A stretch of DNA of 64,000 nt. It comes from Nereocystis luetkeana. Taxonomy: Eukaryota > Sar > Phaeophyceae > Laminariales > Laminariaceae. This document shows, piece after piece, positions 1-11,425 of this stretch. Below the pieces are notes generated by a model. That model worked only from the letters and a program-made list of their open reading frames with translations, was not told the origin of the DNA and did no database searches. Each line of letters starts with the position of its first letter. Position 1 is the first letter of the stretch. Made by a program: the position numbers and the translations under genes. Where the stretch lies: NCBI GenBank assembly GCA_031213475.1, contig JARUPZ010000002.1, positions 10,340,628-10,404,627 of the forward strand. Reading direction: 5' to 3'.

Positions 1-675
1 CGCGGGGGGGGGGAGACTTGGCCCTTGCGGTTGGAGCTGGCAAGGTTAGGGGGACGGGGTGTATCGGGCAGAGCCACAGAGGGAGCGAGACCTCGGGGAC
101 TCTTTCCTCGACCCGACCGACCGCAGTGTGACCGACCGCAGTATCAGGCGGCAATACGCACAACCTCTGCGCGTTAAAATACACGCGCAGTAGTTACGAA
201 ACAACCACTTATATGGACAGCGGGTTGTCGTCCCATGCTTCTTCGGATTTTGTTTTTTTCTGGGGGGGGGGAGGGGATGTTTGGCCCCATTGCAGAGGGA
301 CGGGGTAGGGCCAGGAGAACAGCAAGGTGCGTCCATCTGTCCTAGCGTTGGGTTGTGGGCAACATAGAGCCACGCTCTTGTTCCTCGTCGTATGGATGTT
401 CTCTATCATTTCGTCGTGTTTTCGGTCGTTGACGCTCACGCCAAACATGGCGAGAAGTTGAGTGAAACGAAGAGTGATAGTAGTGCAATGTAATACCTTC
501 GATGGGAAAAGGTCCAGGCCGATAAGTACCGAGCCCTGTTGGATCAACCCACATCGTGACCTGACTCTGGAATACAGCTTGTTCTTCTTCTATTAGTGTC
601 TCCGAGCGACCACCACACGTGAGTGGCAACGAGGACCGTATACCCGATAGACATACCTGGTCGGGGGATATACTG
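1..675. other. No gene seen
   Basis: Unique sequence; overlapping frames of under 115 codons in three phases show no conserved feature. Confidence 0.5.
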
Positions 676-780
676 TTACGGGGGACTATAGTAAATAGGA
701 CCTACGCTACACACAAAGACCTATACATTTCCCTATTTTTACCAACAATATTTGGTCCTATTTACTATGGTCCCCCGTAA
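676..780 (+). mobile_element. Family A MITE (AAAT subfamily)
   Basis: Starts TTACGGGGGACTATAG and ends in the mirror image CTATGGTCCCCCGTAA. The arms pair over about 25 bp; the spacer is AT-rich. TA flanks each terminal CGGGGG. Confidence 0.85.
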
Positions 781-1789
781 TACGTGTCCCCGTCGCAGTT
801 ACGTTGTTTTCGTGAGCTGGGCTATATGGCGGTCCAAGGTTAACAGAGTACACCTACATATAACACCCAACCTACGCCTCTTTACGTACAACAATGTAAA
901 TACTTCAAATTTCAAAAATTCGAAATGCCAACTTATCAAAATATCAAAACATCAACACATCAAAATATAAAAAAAAAATCAAAAAAACATCCGAATATCA
1001 AAACATCAAAATGTCAAAATAATAAGATCATGAACAGGTTTCTCTCGCTATGTACATACGTAGATACCCCCGCTGGTAAATATTTGAAACTTTTGTCAAA
1101 CAACTACCAGGTACTACTTGAAACAACCGCTATGTGCGCTGGTGGGATAAAATACACTGATGATCAACTTTTATTGGGTAAAAAAAAAAAGAAAAGGAAA
1201 ATATCATTAGAGATCGGGAACCGATATTACAATAATATGCAGTTTGTTATTGTAGAGAGAATTAGGCGTTATGGTTCACATTATTTGGCTGAGTACGTAT
1301 CAGTAGTACGTAGCTTACCTCGACAGCAGCAGCGGGCACTCTTTGGTTGATCGCGCTTGTGGGACTACCAAGTGGATACTGCACGGAAAGGTGCTGGCAG
1401 ACTGGCACTTGTAGAACACGCAAACAGACAGGGCCCGTGGCTTGCACCTGGACAGCGGTCGCTCGCTGGGCCAGGTGTTCGTGATTTCTTGATCAGGTAT
1501 TTCGTGAATTCTGATTCAACATCGGATGTGGACAAAAAATGGTGGTTTTCGGTCTGACGGCGAGGAGATCGGTCCGGCTTCTTGTGCCCGGCTCCGCCCT
1601 GGGGAACATCAGCAGAGGGGCTCTTCTTGTTTTTCGGTGACCGCGCATGTTCGCAACTCGCTTCTCCCGTACTACTCCGGTATATTTCTATTGCATGGGG
1701 GAGCATCGTATGGCATGGTCATCAGAACCAGCGATGGGCCCCCAAAAAAGCAGGTATCCCTCCTATGAATACTGTATTTACTATATATA

Positions 1790-1894
1790 TTACGGGGGAC
1801 CATAGTTAATAGGACCTACGGTACACACAAAAACCTATATATTTCGCTATTTTTGCTAGCAATATTTGGTCCTCTTAACTATGGTCCCCCGTAA
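1790..1894 (+). mobile_element. Family A MITE (mixed subfamily)
   Basis: The arms carry the TTAAT form but the spacer (TATATATTTCGCTATTTTTG) is that of the AAAT subfamily, so this copy looks recombinant or intermediate. Confidence 0.85.
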
Positions 1895-2344
1895 TAGTAT
1901 GTGTCCCCCCTGTTGGTCGTACGCGTACCCAGATGCTTGCTTTCCACTCACTGCTTGCTGCGTTTGCGTATGCGGTACGTACTCAGTCTACTGTAGTGCC
2001 GCGGTATAGGTGACAAATGAAAAACGAACAAACAAAACAAACAATTACGTACCGATTACTGTGTTGACCGTCTGCAACAGTGAGGCCATCGTACCTATCT
2101 ATTACGACCATCTGTGTAGTTGCACGGAATAGAAAAATGGCGCTCTCGGGGTGGGATTCGTGTGTCACCGCTTTCGCCGCTTGGCTTGTACGTACGAGTC
2201 GCCGGAGACAAACATTTTTTTTTTATTTATTTTTGTCAAATTTACTAATACGAGCATACGTACAAAACGTACGCCAGCTGAGAGTCCGACCAATGATATG
2301 GGTTGACCCCGAAGCCTTGAAAGCTGCGTTTCGTCGAACAGTTA

Positions 2345-2449
2345 TTACGGGGGGCCATAGTTAATAGGACCTATGGTACACATAAAAACATATATATTCA
2401 ATCATTTTTAATGACGCTATTTGGTCCTATTAACTATGGTCCCCCGTAA
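2345..2449 (+). mobile_element. Family A MITE (TTAAT subfamily)
   Basis: Arms TTACGGGGGGCCATAG and CTATGGTCCCCCGTAA, with TTAATAGGACC pairing to GGTCCTATTAA. Confidence 0.87.
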
Positions 2450-2482
2450 TAGTGGTTCGAAAGTGACGGCACTGTAATACGG

Positions 2483-2817
2483 TAATATTTTTTATTTTAT
2501 TTTTTTTCCCATCCCATTCATTATCTTCGCACATCTTCTTCTCTCTCTCCTTCCAACTCGTAACTCAGATCCGGGGTCACATAGCAGGCTCTTCTCCCCC
2601 CTTCCCGCTACGGTACGTGCCTTCATTTTTATCGCGAGAAGATTTCAGCCTTTTCTTCCCTCGTCGACTCGCATCGAATTGTGCCTACCCACGCTGCAAG
2701 GCGCTCTCAACAATTGAATCCCTTTTTTTATTTTGATTTTTGCAAATAAAGTCAAAGTCCGACCCTCCTAGGGCTCGAACCCAGGACTCAAACGAGTAGA
2801 ATTCGAGGTTAACCACT
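2483..2817 (-). mobile_element. tRNA-derived SINE (family C), copy 1, head truncated
   Basis: Read on the minus strand it starts within the tRNA-like head, passes the B-box GGGTTCGAGCCC near 2775 and ends in an A-rich tail at 2483-2510. The first bases before GTGGTTAACC are missing, as in 5'-truncated retroposons. About 90% identical to copies 2 and 3 by eye. Confidence 0.72.
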
Positions 2818-2857
2818 ATCATGTACCAGGTAGTTATTACCTAATCCTTACGCACGT

Positions 2858-2952
2858 AGGACTGCAGTCTCGTTTTAGGGACAATTTGGGACAACATACT
2901 TGGAATTAGAGTGGTTTGCCCCCAACACGGGGCTGCAGTCCTAAAAGGGTGA
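2858..2952. repeat. Family B palindrome
   Basis: GACTGCAGTCTCGTTTTAGG facing GGGGCTGCAGTCCTAAAAGG around an AT-rich centre. Partner copy follows at 2964. Confidence 0.7.
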
Positions 2953-2963
2953 ACCCCCCCCAG

Positions 2964-3064
2964 GGCAAATACTGCAGTCAGTCCCGTTTTGGGGACAAAC
3001 CAGTCAAATTTTTCAAAAGTTTGCCCTCGAAACGGTACTGCGGTTTTTGCCTTCGAAGGGTTGA
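2964..3064. repeat. Family B palindrome
   Basis: CAGTCCCGTTTTGGGGACAA at left, diverged right arm ending GAAGGGTT. Confidence 0.65.
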
Positions 3065-3244
3065 AAAGAGCGTTTGCGCGGCCGATTAGGTGGTTGAAAG
3101 TCGAGTCCGCAAGCTGCGTGATGATGTCAGGCGCGCTCGTCGGGCGAGCCTGTTCTACGTTCGATTTCTGTTGTACGGTGCTCGTGAAGTCTACCTGTGT
3201 ATGATGTTGCTGTTCATTCTCAGCTATGTACCAGGTAAGCCTTG

Positions 3245-3575
3245 TGGTGAGTGCCCTGTGGACTGGTGGGACTCAGTCCTTTCAGCCCCCCCAGGTACCC
3301 TGTGGGCTGGAGGTACTCGGTCCAATCAGCCCCCCTGGTACCCCGTTGACTGGAGGCACTCGGTCCTTTCAGCCCCCCAGGTACCCTGTGGACTGAAGGT
3401 ACTCGGTCCTTTCAGTCCCCAGGTACCCTGTTGACTTGGTGGGGTTCAGTCCTTTCAGCCCCCGGGTACCTTGTGGACTGGTGCGAAACGAACCTTTCAG
3501 CCCCCAGGTGCCTTGTGGACTGGGCGGGATCCCTCGGTCCTTTCAGCCCCCCAGGGACCCGCGTAGACTGAGCCC
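3245..3575 (+). repeat. Minisatellite, about 42-bp unit, 7-8 copies
   Basis: Repeats of GACTGG..., TCGGTCCTTTCAGCCCCC and CAGGTACCCTGTGG with substitutions and small length changes. Confidence 0.8.
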
Positions 3576-3809
3576 TCGAAAGGGGCTCGGACTGGCGAGC
3601 CGTTGAGTGAGTCCCGAGGACTGGCACACTTGTACTCTTGACGACCTTTTGCCGACGTTTTTTTTTTTTCTTTCCGAAAACCGCCTTAATAATTGGTCGA
3701 TATTATTGGGCAACCTTAACCTTTCCCATCCGGAAATATCGAGCGCTGAGGAATGACCGCGCCCCCCCCCCCCCCCCCCCGCCCTGTGCCGTACGTAGCC
3801 AACTCTCTC

Positions 3810-3902
3810 AACCCTTTTAAGACTGCAATCCCGTTTTGGGGACAAATTACTTACAATTTGACTGGTGTGTCCGCTAAACGGGACTACAATCCCAAATAAT
3901 GG
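3810..3902. repeat. Family B palindrome
   Basis: AACCCTTTTAAGACTGCAAT start, CCCGTTTTGGGGACAAA core, right arm partly eroded. Confidence 0.65.
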
Positions 3903-3913
3903 AAATTGTCGTG

Positions 3914-4015
3914 AACCCTTATTTTAGAGCTGCAGTCCCGTTTTGGGGACAAAGCACCTGATATTAGAGTGGTTTGTCCCCCAAAGGGGGACTGTACTGT
4001 AGTACTAAATGGGTT
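3914..4015. repeat. Family B palindrome
   Basis: GCAGTCCCGTTTTGGGGACA and GGTTTGTCCCCCAAAGGG arms; adjacent to the previous copy. Confidence 0.7.
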
Positions 4016-4689
4016 AGCTACCGAAGAAGCAGTCGCTCGGCTGTGAGTTTCGAAAGGCGCGTGTGTGTGGCTTTTTCTGGCCCCGACCGAGACGAATTTC
4101 CGTAAAGAGCGTTCACGGTTCTTCACGGGGATTTTCAACTCCGTTTTCTTCATTCATGTTCATAGTGTCTTTTAAGTATTTATATGTATAGCGATATGAT
4201 GTGTACCTGGTACGAGCTGTGCATAGCGCCCAATTTTTCCCCCAGCCACGAAGGCCGCATGCCACAGCGACTCCGATTGTCACGTCTTCTGGTACCATGC
4301 TGACCGCGCCATGAACGGTACAAGAGGGTGACATCGTAGACTTTTTTTATTTGTTGAGGGCCTACTGTGCTGTAGGACTGGCGCTACCGCGGAGAATGCG
4401 ACGAGGCCAATCACAGGCCTTCAAAAGAGGTCAATATATATATAGTCAGGCGTTTTTTCGTAGGATTTTTGTTTACCCGGTGTGTGTGTGTTTTCTCCCA
4501 TTTTTTGTTTCTGAACGAGCCGCTGTCAGGGGGTCCACGGCATGTGTTGTACGAAGTTTCACGCAGATAGTCGAAGGTCTGACCGCTCATGCCCAGTATT
4601 AAGCCGTATTCGACGCCCAAAATCGACTCGTGGCTGAAGCTGCTGTGTAAGTAATGCCGAGGTGATGCCGGAATTTGCACGTTTTACCG

Positions 4690-4821
4690 CACGAAGGTCC
4701 TAATGTCCACGCCGTTTTCAAGAGATGAACCCTGAAAATTTGCACAAGTGGTTTCACCGCACAAAGGTCCTAATGTCCACGCCGTTTTCAAGAGATGAAC
4801 CCTGAACTTTTTCACACGTGT
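4690..4821 (+). repeat. 66-bp tandem duplication
   Basis: AAGGTCCTAATGTCCACGCC and TTTTCAAGAGATGAACCCTG occur twice, almost unchanged. Frames 4411-5058 on the minus strand may be an eroded coding piece (for example LRETSYNTCRGPPDSGSF) that I cannot name. Confidence 0.75.
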
Positions 4822-5770
4822 CCTTCATGCCCTTGCTGAACCACTGGCGAATTGGGTTTTCGTCGCCGAATAAATGGGATCCCTTAAGACCCAAATCTCC
4901 CCCCCCCAAAAAAAAAAAAAAAACGAAAACCGCGTATTGGACATTGGACTCTTGAGGAGCTTGGGGCGGTATGCTTGAGCCAGCATGTTGTAGATTTGCA
5001 GGCGCTTGGTCCTGCCTGCTGGCGAAAACGTTCGACATTTTATGGCTCGAACTCCCAAGCTTGAGAGGATCTTGTAGGGCTACTGTTGTTGCTCCTGACC
5101 CTCCATCTTGTTAGCAATGTTGCAAAGTTACAATGTTAACAACGAAATGTTGTACGTACGACGTACGTACGGCTGTATGTAGTAGCTGCCACCTCCACTA
5201 CCACCACCACCATCACCACCACCGCCGCCGCAGTCGAGACGTTTTTCATTTCTCCGACCCGGCCCGCGGTATGATGGGATGATAAGCCGGCGGAATGGCG
5301 AACAAGCAGCAAGCAGCAAGCACCATCCAGACCCCTGGAAGATTTAAGCTGTTGATTGATTGATGCCCTGTGTCGTCGCGGCGATGATTTTTTTATGGGA
5401 GAAAGGAACAGCAACTGCTGCCGACGCTCACAAACAGACACCCTCACGCAAACAGTTTTGTCTTTTCGTCATCAATGCTGGCCTCTTTTCTGTACGTAGG
5501 AGTCAAAACTGTTTGCTGCTGGTGCTGCTGGTGCTGCTGCCTCTATGTATGGCATACCGATACCTGGTAACGACGTGTGCTGATTGATTTCAGAGTGTTC
5601 TTCGAACATTCACCACAAATGATAAGAAAGTGCTCGTATGTGGATTACGTAGAGCTTTGTGGATGGAAAACAACCACTTCTGACATTATTCCACGAAAAG
5701 TTCGAATGTAAAGAAGAGAGAAAAAAAAAAAAACTGTTGTGACTTCGGCCGGAACAAGTTTTGTTTTCTT
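4820..5770. other. No certain gene; poly(A), GT-rich and CTG microsatellites
   Basis: A minus-strand stretch near 4930-5058 (KRLQIYNMLAQAYRP) looks protein-like but is isolated. The frame at 5360-5587 ends in a hydrophobic run coded by CTG repeats. Confidence 0.4.
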
Positions 5771-5868
5771 TAACCCTCTGAGCACCCCAGTCCCGTTATG
5801 GGGACAAAACACTCAAATTATAGGTAGTTTGTCCCCAAAACGGGACTGGGGTCCTAAAAGGGTTAAGA
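5771..5868. repeat. Family B palindrome
   Basis: TTAACCCTCTGAGCACCCCA start, GGTCCTAAAAGGGTTAA end; arms pair almost fully. Confidence 0.8.
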
Positions 5869-6590
5869 GGACTGTTGACTTTCGCTTGAACATTTTAACT
5901 TCTGCGGCTGCGGCTGCTGCTGCTGCTAGTGCTGCTGCTAGTGCGGTTGCTGCTTGAGATGCACTAAGTATGAGTAGCACCCTCGGGTAAGACTGCTGCG
6001 GACTGGTTGAGCAATACCTGGTAGCGGCGTTCATACCACAGGGATAGTCCTAGAACCTCTAGGCCTATCAGCAGCAGTAGCAACAACAACAACAACAACA
6101 GGCAGTGAGTGTCGTGCCGCCCGATCGTGTGTCTCTTTTGCTATACTCTCGCGGCTGCGCGTGGAGCCGACGACGATACCATTGGCCCTGCCCTTCCTCT
6201 GCTTCGCCTCTGTTGCTCTTTCTGCGGAAGTTACTTCTTGCATCGATGGTCGGGGGCGATTCCTGGCAAATCCCTCAAGCGTGCACAACAAAACTGCGAC
6301 AACCTGTGTAATTGTTACGATTCCGTAGCGCTGATTAATCTTGCTCTTCCGCAGGTGTCGGACGAGCGACGTCACGAATCTATCAAACCCATCCGCCAGA
6401 TCATGATGCACCTGGTAGACCCCGATCTATCTGATCTATAGATCATTTACAGCCGATCGCCTACTCGTGCATCCTACCCGTATACTGGTATATTTGCTGT
6501 CACTTTTTTTTTTTTTTTAGTTTTCTTTTGGTTCCATCCCGTTTATATCAACTTCACCTTTCTTTTTTCCCTCTCCTTCCTGTTAATATA

Positions 6591-6628
6591 TTACGGGGGA
6601 CCATAGTAAATAGGACCAAATATTGTTA
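6591..6628 (-). mobile_element. Family A MITE, half copy
   Basis: One arm plus GGACCAAATATTGTTA of the spacer, cut off where the next complete copy begins. Suggests insertion into or beside an older copy. Confidence 0.7.
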
Positions 6629-6733
6629 TTACGGGGGACCATATTAAATAGGACCTACGGTATACACAAAAACCTATATATTTACCTATTTTTACTAACA
6701 ACTTTTGGTCCTATTTAGTATGCCCCACCGTAA
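6629..6733 (+). mobile_element. Family A MITE
   Basis: Complete copy with AAATAGGACC arms; the right terminus is slightly mutated (GCCCCACCGTAA). Confidence 0.83.
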
Positions 6734-6740
6734 TAGTAGT

Positions 6741-7135
6741 TCAGATCCGGGGTCATAACAGAGCAGGGGGCTCTTCTCCCTCCTCCCCACTTCTTATTCA
6801 TGGGGTTCTTGCCTTGGTAGGCTTTTTTAGCGCGACAATACTTCAGCCCTTTCTTCTCCCTTCGCCTCGCATCGAATCGCGCTTGCTTTTTACCCACGCT
6901 ATTATTCATATTATTACGGGGGACGATAGTAAATAGGGGACCTACGGTGCACACAAAAGCCTATATATTTCGCTATTTTTTTTCACATAAGCATTTTGTT
7001 TTTTGTCTTGTCTGCTCATGGTCCCCCCGTAATATTGATAGGCGCTCTTCGCACAAGCATTTGATTCCCGGGTTTTTTTTGTTTTGTTTTATTTTTTTTT
7101 GCAAATAAATACCCTAAAAAGTTCGACCCACGTGG
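6741..7135 (-). mobile_element. Diverged SINE (family C) split by a family A MITE
   Basis: 6741-6908 matches the tail-side body (CAGATCCGGGGTC...CCCACGCT) and 7038-7130 matches the head side (AGGCGCTCT...GCAAATAAA...GTTCGACCCAC). The MITE at 6914-7032 lies between them. The intact SINE copies act as empty sites: CCCACGCT and AGGCGCTCT are three bases apart there. Confidence 0.62.
6914..7032 (+). mobile_element. Family A MITE nested in a SINE
   Basis: Left arm TTACGGGGGACGATAG; the spacer has diverged and is longer; ends GTCCCCCCGTAA. It interrupts the SINE at 6741-7135. Confidence 0.75.
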
Positions 7136-7189
7136 CATTCTCACTCCGGCAGCAACTCTTATTAGTAGCAGCGCTCGAGGGCATCACTG

Positions 7190-7308
7190 TCACGGGGGAC
7201 CATATTAAATAGGACCTACGATACAAACTAAAAAAACCTGTACATTTCTCTCTCTCTTTTTTTTTTTTACCAACAATATTTGGTCCTACTCACTATGGTC
7301 TCCCGCGA
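7190..7308 (+). mobile_element. Family A MITE, diverged
   Basis: CACGGGGGACCATATT at the left, GGTCCTACTCACTATGGTC at the right; a (CT)n/T-run expansion lies in the spacer and both tips are eroded. Confidence 0.72.
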
Positions 7309-7879
7309 CGGTAGCCCACCGGGGCCACCGGCTTTTGGGATAGGAGGATGATGCTCATTGATCCTCCACCGGAAGGTCTTTTCTGTGGCAGCCCGAAAAA
7401 ATCGTGTGAACAGGGCAGCAGCAGCAGCACCAAGCCGTCCACCTGGGACGCTCCATCGCAAGGCAGTCAGCCGCTGCCAGGAAGGCTGAGGTGTTGTGCA
7501 GGGAATAGATGCACATCGCACATACTCGTACGACGAAAATTCCGGCCAGCCAAGAAAATGTGCATAAAACACAGCCGTGTCGTTCAAAAAAAAAAAAAAG
7601 AGAAGATGATTCCACCCAGGAAAAACAAAACAAAACATGGTCTTCGTATAAGTATTTTGCGTACACCGTATTGATACGGCATACTCTTGGGGCGAGTAGA
7701 TACGTAGGGACTTCGTTGGTTTTCAGAGACCTGTAACAGTTTGTAGACAGCCCTGAAAACGTGCACACCACCGCAGAACGCCCAGTGGGAAGTCTCACTA
7801 TACAGTAACTGCTGTAGTATCACACCGAGCTTGGTATTAAATACCTGGTATGAGTTTCTGAGGAAGTTTTCGGATCTCG

Positions 7880-7982
7880 GACCTATCCTATGCCAACGGA
7901 AACGCGAAGTCCAAAAGTTTTCTTTCAAACATACTGCTTTCAAAGAACAGCCAAAATTTTCCCCGTACCGCCGCCGTGGGGT
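7880..7982 (-). mobile_element. Family E element, terminal fragment (inverted)
   Basis: Reverse complement of the family E right end: GACCTAT...GCCAACGGAAACGCG, then AACAGCCAAAATTTTCCCC and CCGCCGCCGTGGGG. Confidence 0.65.
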
Positions 7983-8815
7983 AAGACCTATGCCAATGGG
8001 GAAAGCGAAGTATCAATAAAAAGTTTGAATTAAAAAGATACCCTCCAAAAAAATCAGAGCACGCTTCCTATGGGCACGTTTAGAAAAAAAAAAAAGTTCC
8101 TAACTTTCGGAAAAGCCCGATAAAAGCAAATCTGGGGCCGATATTGGGTCAACATCGGCTTGAGAAAAACTCAGGCCGATCTTTGGTTCGAAGCGGCGAG
8201 ATTCCCAGTCCTCGACAGAAATCGATCAACAAAACCAACGATTACGTCATGAATTCTGAACAGGGTGCGCTCGTTAGGGGCTCCGACCCACCCTAGAGTC
8301 ACCGTGTCCACACCATGGCCGGTGTTATGTGGCGGGAGCTGATCAGGCGTATGATAAAAAAACATTTGGCCGCTGGTTTGCACAAAACACAAGACAAAAC
8401 TGCTCCATCCGTCTCGAATGGCAAAAAATAGACTTTTTTTCAGGTTCGGGAGGATACCGTAGGATGCCGCCGGCAAGCTCTCGCCCCCTAGGCCATGGAT
8501 CCACCTGAAATCTTCAAGGCCGTCATCTATATTCGTTGGCCTTGCCAGATACCGAGCGGGTTGGCCGTGGGCTGAAGCTATGTCGAGATCGAGCGTCGGT
8601 CGTCGCACGAGCTGGTTTCTATCACCGTGTTGACAATTTGCAACCAGAAAAAAACAAATTGCGCCGCCTGCAGCCGTTGGGGGGGAAAAAAATAAAAAAG
8701 CAAACATGTTCCTCTTTTTTCCCACAGCGGCGGTACGAGAATTTTTCGGCTGTTTTTTGAAAGCGATATATTTGAACAAAAACTCTTGAACCTCGCGTTT
8801 CCATTGGTACGGGTC
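7983..8815 (+). mobile_element. Family E TIR element, unit 1
   Basis: Starts AGACCTATGCCAATGG and ends in the mirror image CCATTGGTACGGGTC. About 830 bp, about 93% identical by eye to unit 2. The minus strand holds an open frame of about 200 codons shared by all three units (RRPTLDLDIASAHGQPARY, GGESLPAASYGILPNL, DTVTLGWVGAPNE). I do not recognise this protein. Confidence 0.72.
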
Positions 8816-8817
8816 TA

Positions 8818-9645
8818 AGACCTATCCCAATGGGACAGCGAAGTTTCAATAAAAAGTTTGAATTAAAAAGATACCCGCCAAAAAAATCAGAACACGCTTC
8901 CTATGGGCCACGTAAAAAAAAAAAAGTTTCTAACTTTTGGAAAAGCCCGATAAAAGCAAATCTGGGGCCGATGTTGGGCCAACATCGGCTTGAGAAAAAC
9001 TCAGGCCGATCTTTGGTTCGAAGCGGCGAGATTCGAAGTCATCGACAAACATCGATCGACAAAACCAACGATTGCGTCATGAATTCTGAACGGAGTGTGC
9101 TCGTTAGGGGCTCCGACCCACCCTAGAGTCACCGTCTTCACACCATGGCCGGCGTCATGTGGCGGGAGCTGATCAGGCGCATGATAAAAAAACATTTGGC
9201 CGCTGGTTTGCACAAAACATAAGACAAAACTGCTCCACCCGTCTCGAATGGCAAAAAATAGACTTTTTTCCCAGGTTCGGGAGGATACCGTAGGACGCCG
9301 CCGGCAAGCTCTCGCCCCCTAGACCATTGATCCGCCTGATAGCTTCGAGGCCGTCATCTATATTCATTGGCCTTGCCAGATACCGAGCGGGTTGGCCGTG
9401 GGCTGAGGCTATATCGAGATCGAGCGTCGATCGTCGCACGAGCTGGTTTCTATCACCGTGTTGACCATTTGCAACCAGAAAAAACAAATTGCGCCGCCTG
9501 CAGCCGTTGGGGGGAAAAAAATCAAAAATCAAACATTTTTCTCTTTTTTTTCCCACAGCGGCGGTACGATAATTTTTCGGCTGTTTTTTTAAAGCAATAT
9601 ATTTGAAAAAAACTCTTGAACTTCGCGCTTCCATTGGCATAGGTC
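8818..9645 (+). mobile_element. Family E TIR element, unit 2
   Basis: Direct repeat of unit 1, GACCTATCCCAATGGGA to CCATTGGCATAGGTC. Same minus-strand frame, here broken into two overlapping frames (9001-9213 and 9173-9727). Confidence 0.72.
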
Positions 9646-10375
9646 TAAAAGAGATTTTTTTCCCCGATTTTTTCTTCTTTTTTTTCCAACGGCTGCAGGC
9701 GGCGCAATTTGTTTTTTCTGGATGCAAATTGTCAACACGCTGATAGAAATCAGCTCGTGCGACGATCGACGCTCGATCTCAACATTGACTTAGCCCACGG
9801 TCATCCCGCTCGGTGTCCGGCAAGGCCAACCAATATAGATGACGGCCTCGAAGATATCAGGTGGATCCATGGTCTAGGGGGCGAGAGCTTGCCGGCGGCG
9901 TCCAACGGTATCCTCCCAAACCTGAAAAAAAAACTATTTTCTGCCATTCGAGACGGATGGAGAGTTTTTGGTGCACACCAGCATCCAATTGTTTTTCATC
10001 ATGCGCCTGATCAGCTCCCGCCACAGGACACCGACCATGGTGTGAAGACGGTGACTCTAGGGTGGGTCGGAGCCCCTAACGAGCACACTCCGTTCAGAAT
10101 CCAGGACGCAGTCGTTGGTTTTGTCGATCGATGTCTGTCAAGGACTCGGAATCTCGCCGCTTCGAAACCAAACATCCGCCTGAGTTGTTCTCAAGCCGAT
10201 GTTGGCCCAACATCGGCCCCAGATTTTATTTTTTCGGACTTTTCTAAAACTTTGGATTTTTTTTTCTAAACGTGCCCATAGGAAGCGTGTTCTAAAAAAA
10301 TTGGGGGGGCAATACCTTTGAAATTCAAAGTTTTTGTTGATACTTTGCTTTCCCCATTGGCAAAGGTCTCACAGC
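9646..10375 (-). mobile_element. Family E TIR element, unit 3 (inverted, internally deleted)
   Basis: Reverse complement of unit 2, ending CCCCATTGGCAAAGGTCTC. It lacks the CCCACAGCGGCGGTACG segment next to the junction. Its plus-strand frame 9709-10269 (186 codons) is the longest intact version of the shared protein. Units 2 and 3 together form a head-to-head palindrome of about 1.5 kb. Confidence 0.7.
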
Positions 10376-11167
10376 TTTTCGTTTTTTTTTCATTATTATT
10401 AAAAAAAAATCATACACAGAACAGGGTTTTCATGATGGATACGTACGATAGCTGCCCCGAATGTTCTAGATCATGAAGTGGGGGGGGGGGGCGATGGGCG
10501 ATGAGCTGGTCTGATCTGTTCCGATGTGTGTGTGCAGCCTTCCACATTTCGGACAACTCAAACCAGATCAGACCAGATCAGATCAGATCAGATCAGATCG
10601 TCCCCATTCCATTCTACAGTAGACCGTTCAGGGCAGATATATAGATAGATAGGTCCCTGATCTGTGTGATTTACGATGGCTCATATGGCCTGAGTGGTGG
10701 GAGCCGCATCATCTGCGTGGACTATCTACACGGTTAGCGCATGTTTCCCGTGAGATGGATCTGTGCGAGCACAGCATGACGTTAAAAACGCATGGCTAGA
10801 TTCTAGATGATCTATCTGTAGATGGTCTATTACTAGATGATCCGTCTGTAGATGGTCTATTACTACAGGAGATGATCCGTCTGTAGATGGTCTCTTCGGC
10901 CGTGTCCAACCTTTCAAAAAGACGATACACCCGCTGTGCCTACCTCTCCCCGTGTGCCGTTGCTCTCATCTTATTAGCTGTTCTCTCACTGTATGTGTAT
11001 ACAGCCTCCAGTCCTGTGCGAGCAGTTAAACACGCTTGCTTACGTATACGCTGGCGTTTTCATGCCCCCCCCCCCCCTCTCTTTGGTTGGTCTGGGGTTC
11101 TGTGATTTCCGTGGCGTTTTTGTGTTTGTTGTTGTTGTTGTTGTTGCTGTTAATGTTTGTTTTCCAG
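10376..11167. other. Simple repeats and possible 5' region of the 11168 gene
   Basis: (GATCA)n near 10558-10600, the 33-bp repeat, then the hydrophobic frame 10887-11105. Confidence 0.4.
10798..10892 (+). repeat. 33-bp tandem repeat, 3 units
   Basis: GATGATCCGTCTGTAGATGG and TCTATTACTA repeated, just upstream of the hydrophobic frame at 10887. Confidence 0.75.
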
Positions 11168-11227
11168 TTCGAGGCCAAGGCGTTTCAGGGGCCGTGGGAC
11201 GAAGAGCCGGTGTGGAAGCTGTACAAG
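11168..11227 (+). CDS. Internal exon of an unidentified plus-strand gene
   Basis: A textbook TTG/TTT-rich tract and TTTTCCAG precede 20 codons (FEAKAFQGPWDEEPVWKLYK) ending at AAG|GTGAGG. The residues are well mixed with two Trp and no repeats. It joins in phase 0 to 12526. The family is not recognised. An upstream hydrophobic frame from 10887 (CAVALILLAVLSLYVY) might be a 5' part, but its phase does not fit simply. Confidence 0.42.
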
Positions 11228-11259
11228 GTGAGGGGGCGCGGGGGGCGGGGGGTAGGGGG

Positions 11260-11425
11260 GGGGGGGGTACTCATCTGTAGCTTGATTTAGTCATTTGACC
11301 ATTGAACACGCATCCCTTTCGAGACGGAGCGGGGGGAAGGAGGGGGGGGGGGGGGTACTCATTTGTAGCTTGATTTAGTCATTTGGCCACTGAACACGCA
11401 TCCCTTTCGAGACGGAGCGGGGAGG
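11260..11425 (+). repeat. Tandem duplication of an 88-bp G-tract-linked unit
   Basis: GGGGGTACTCATCTGTAGCT ... CATCCCTTTCGAGACGGAGC occurs twice. Related single copies are at 53613-53690 and, inverted, at 49775-49840. Each abuts a G- or C-run. Confidence 0.7.
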
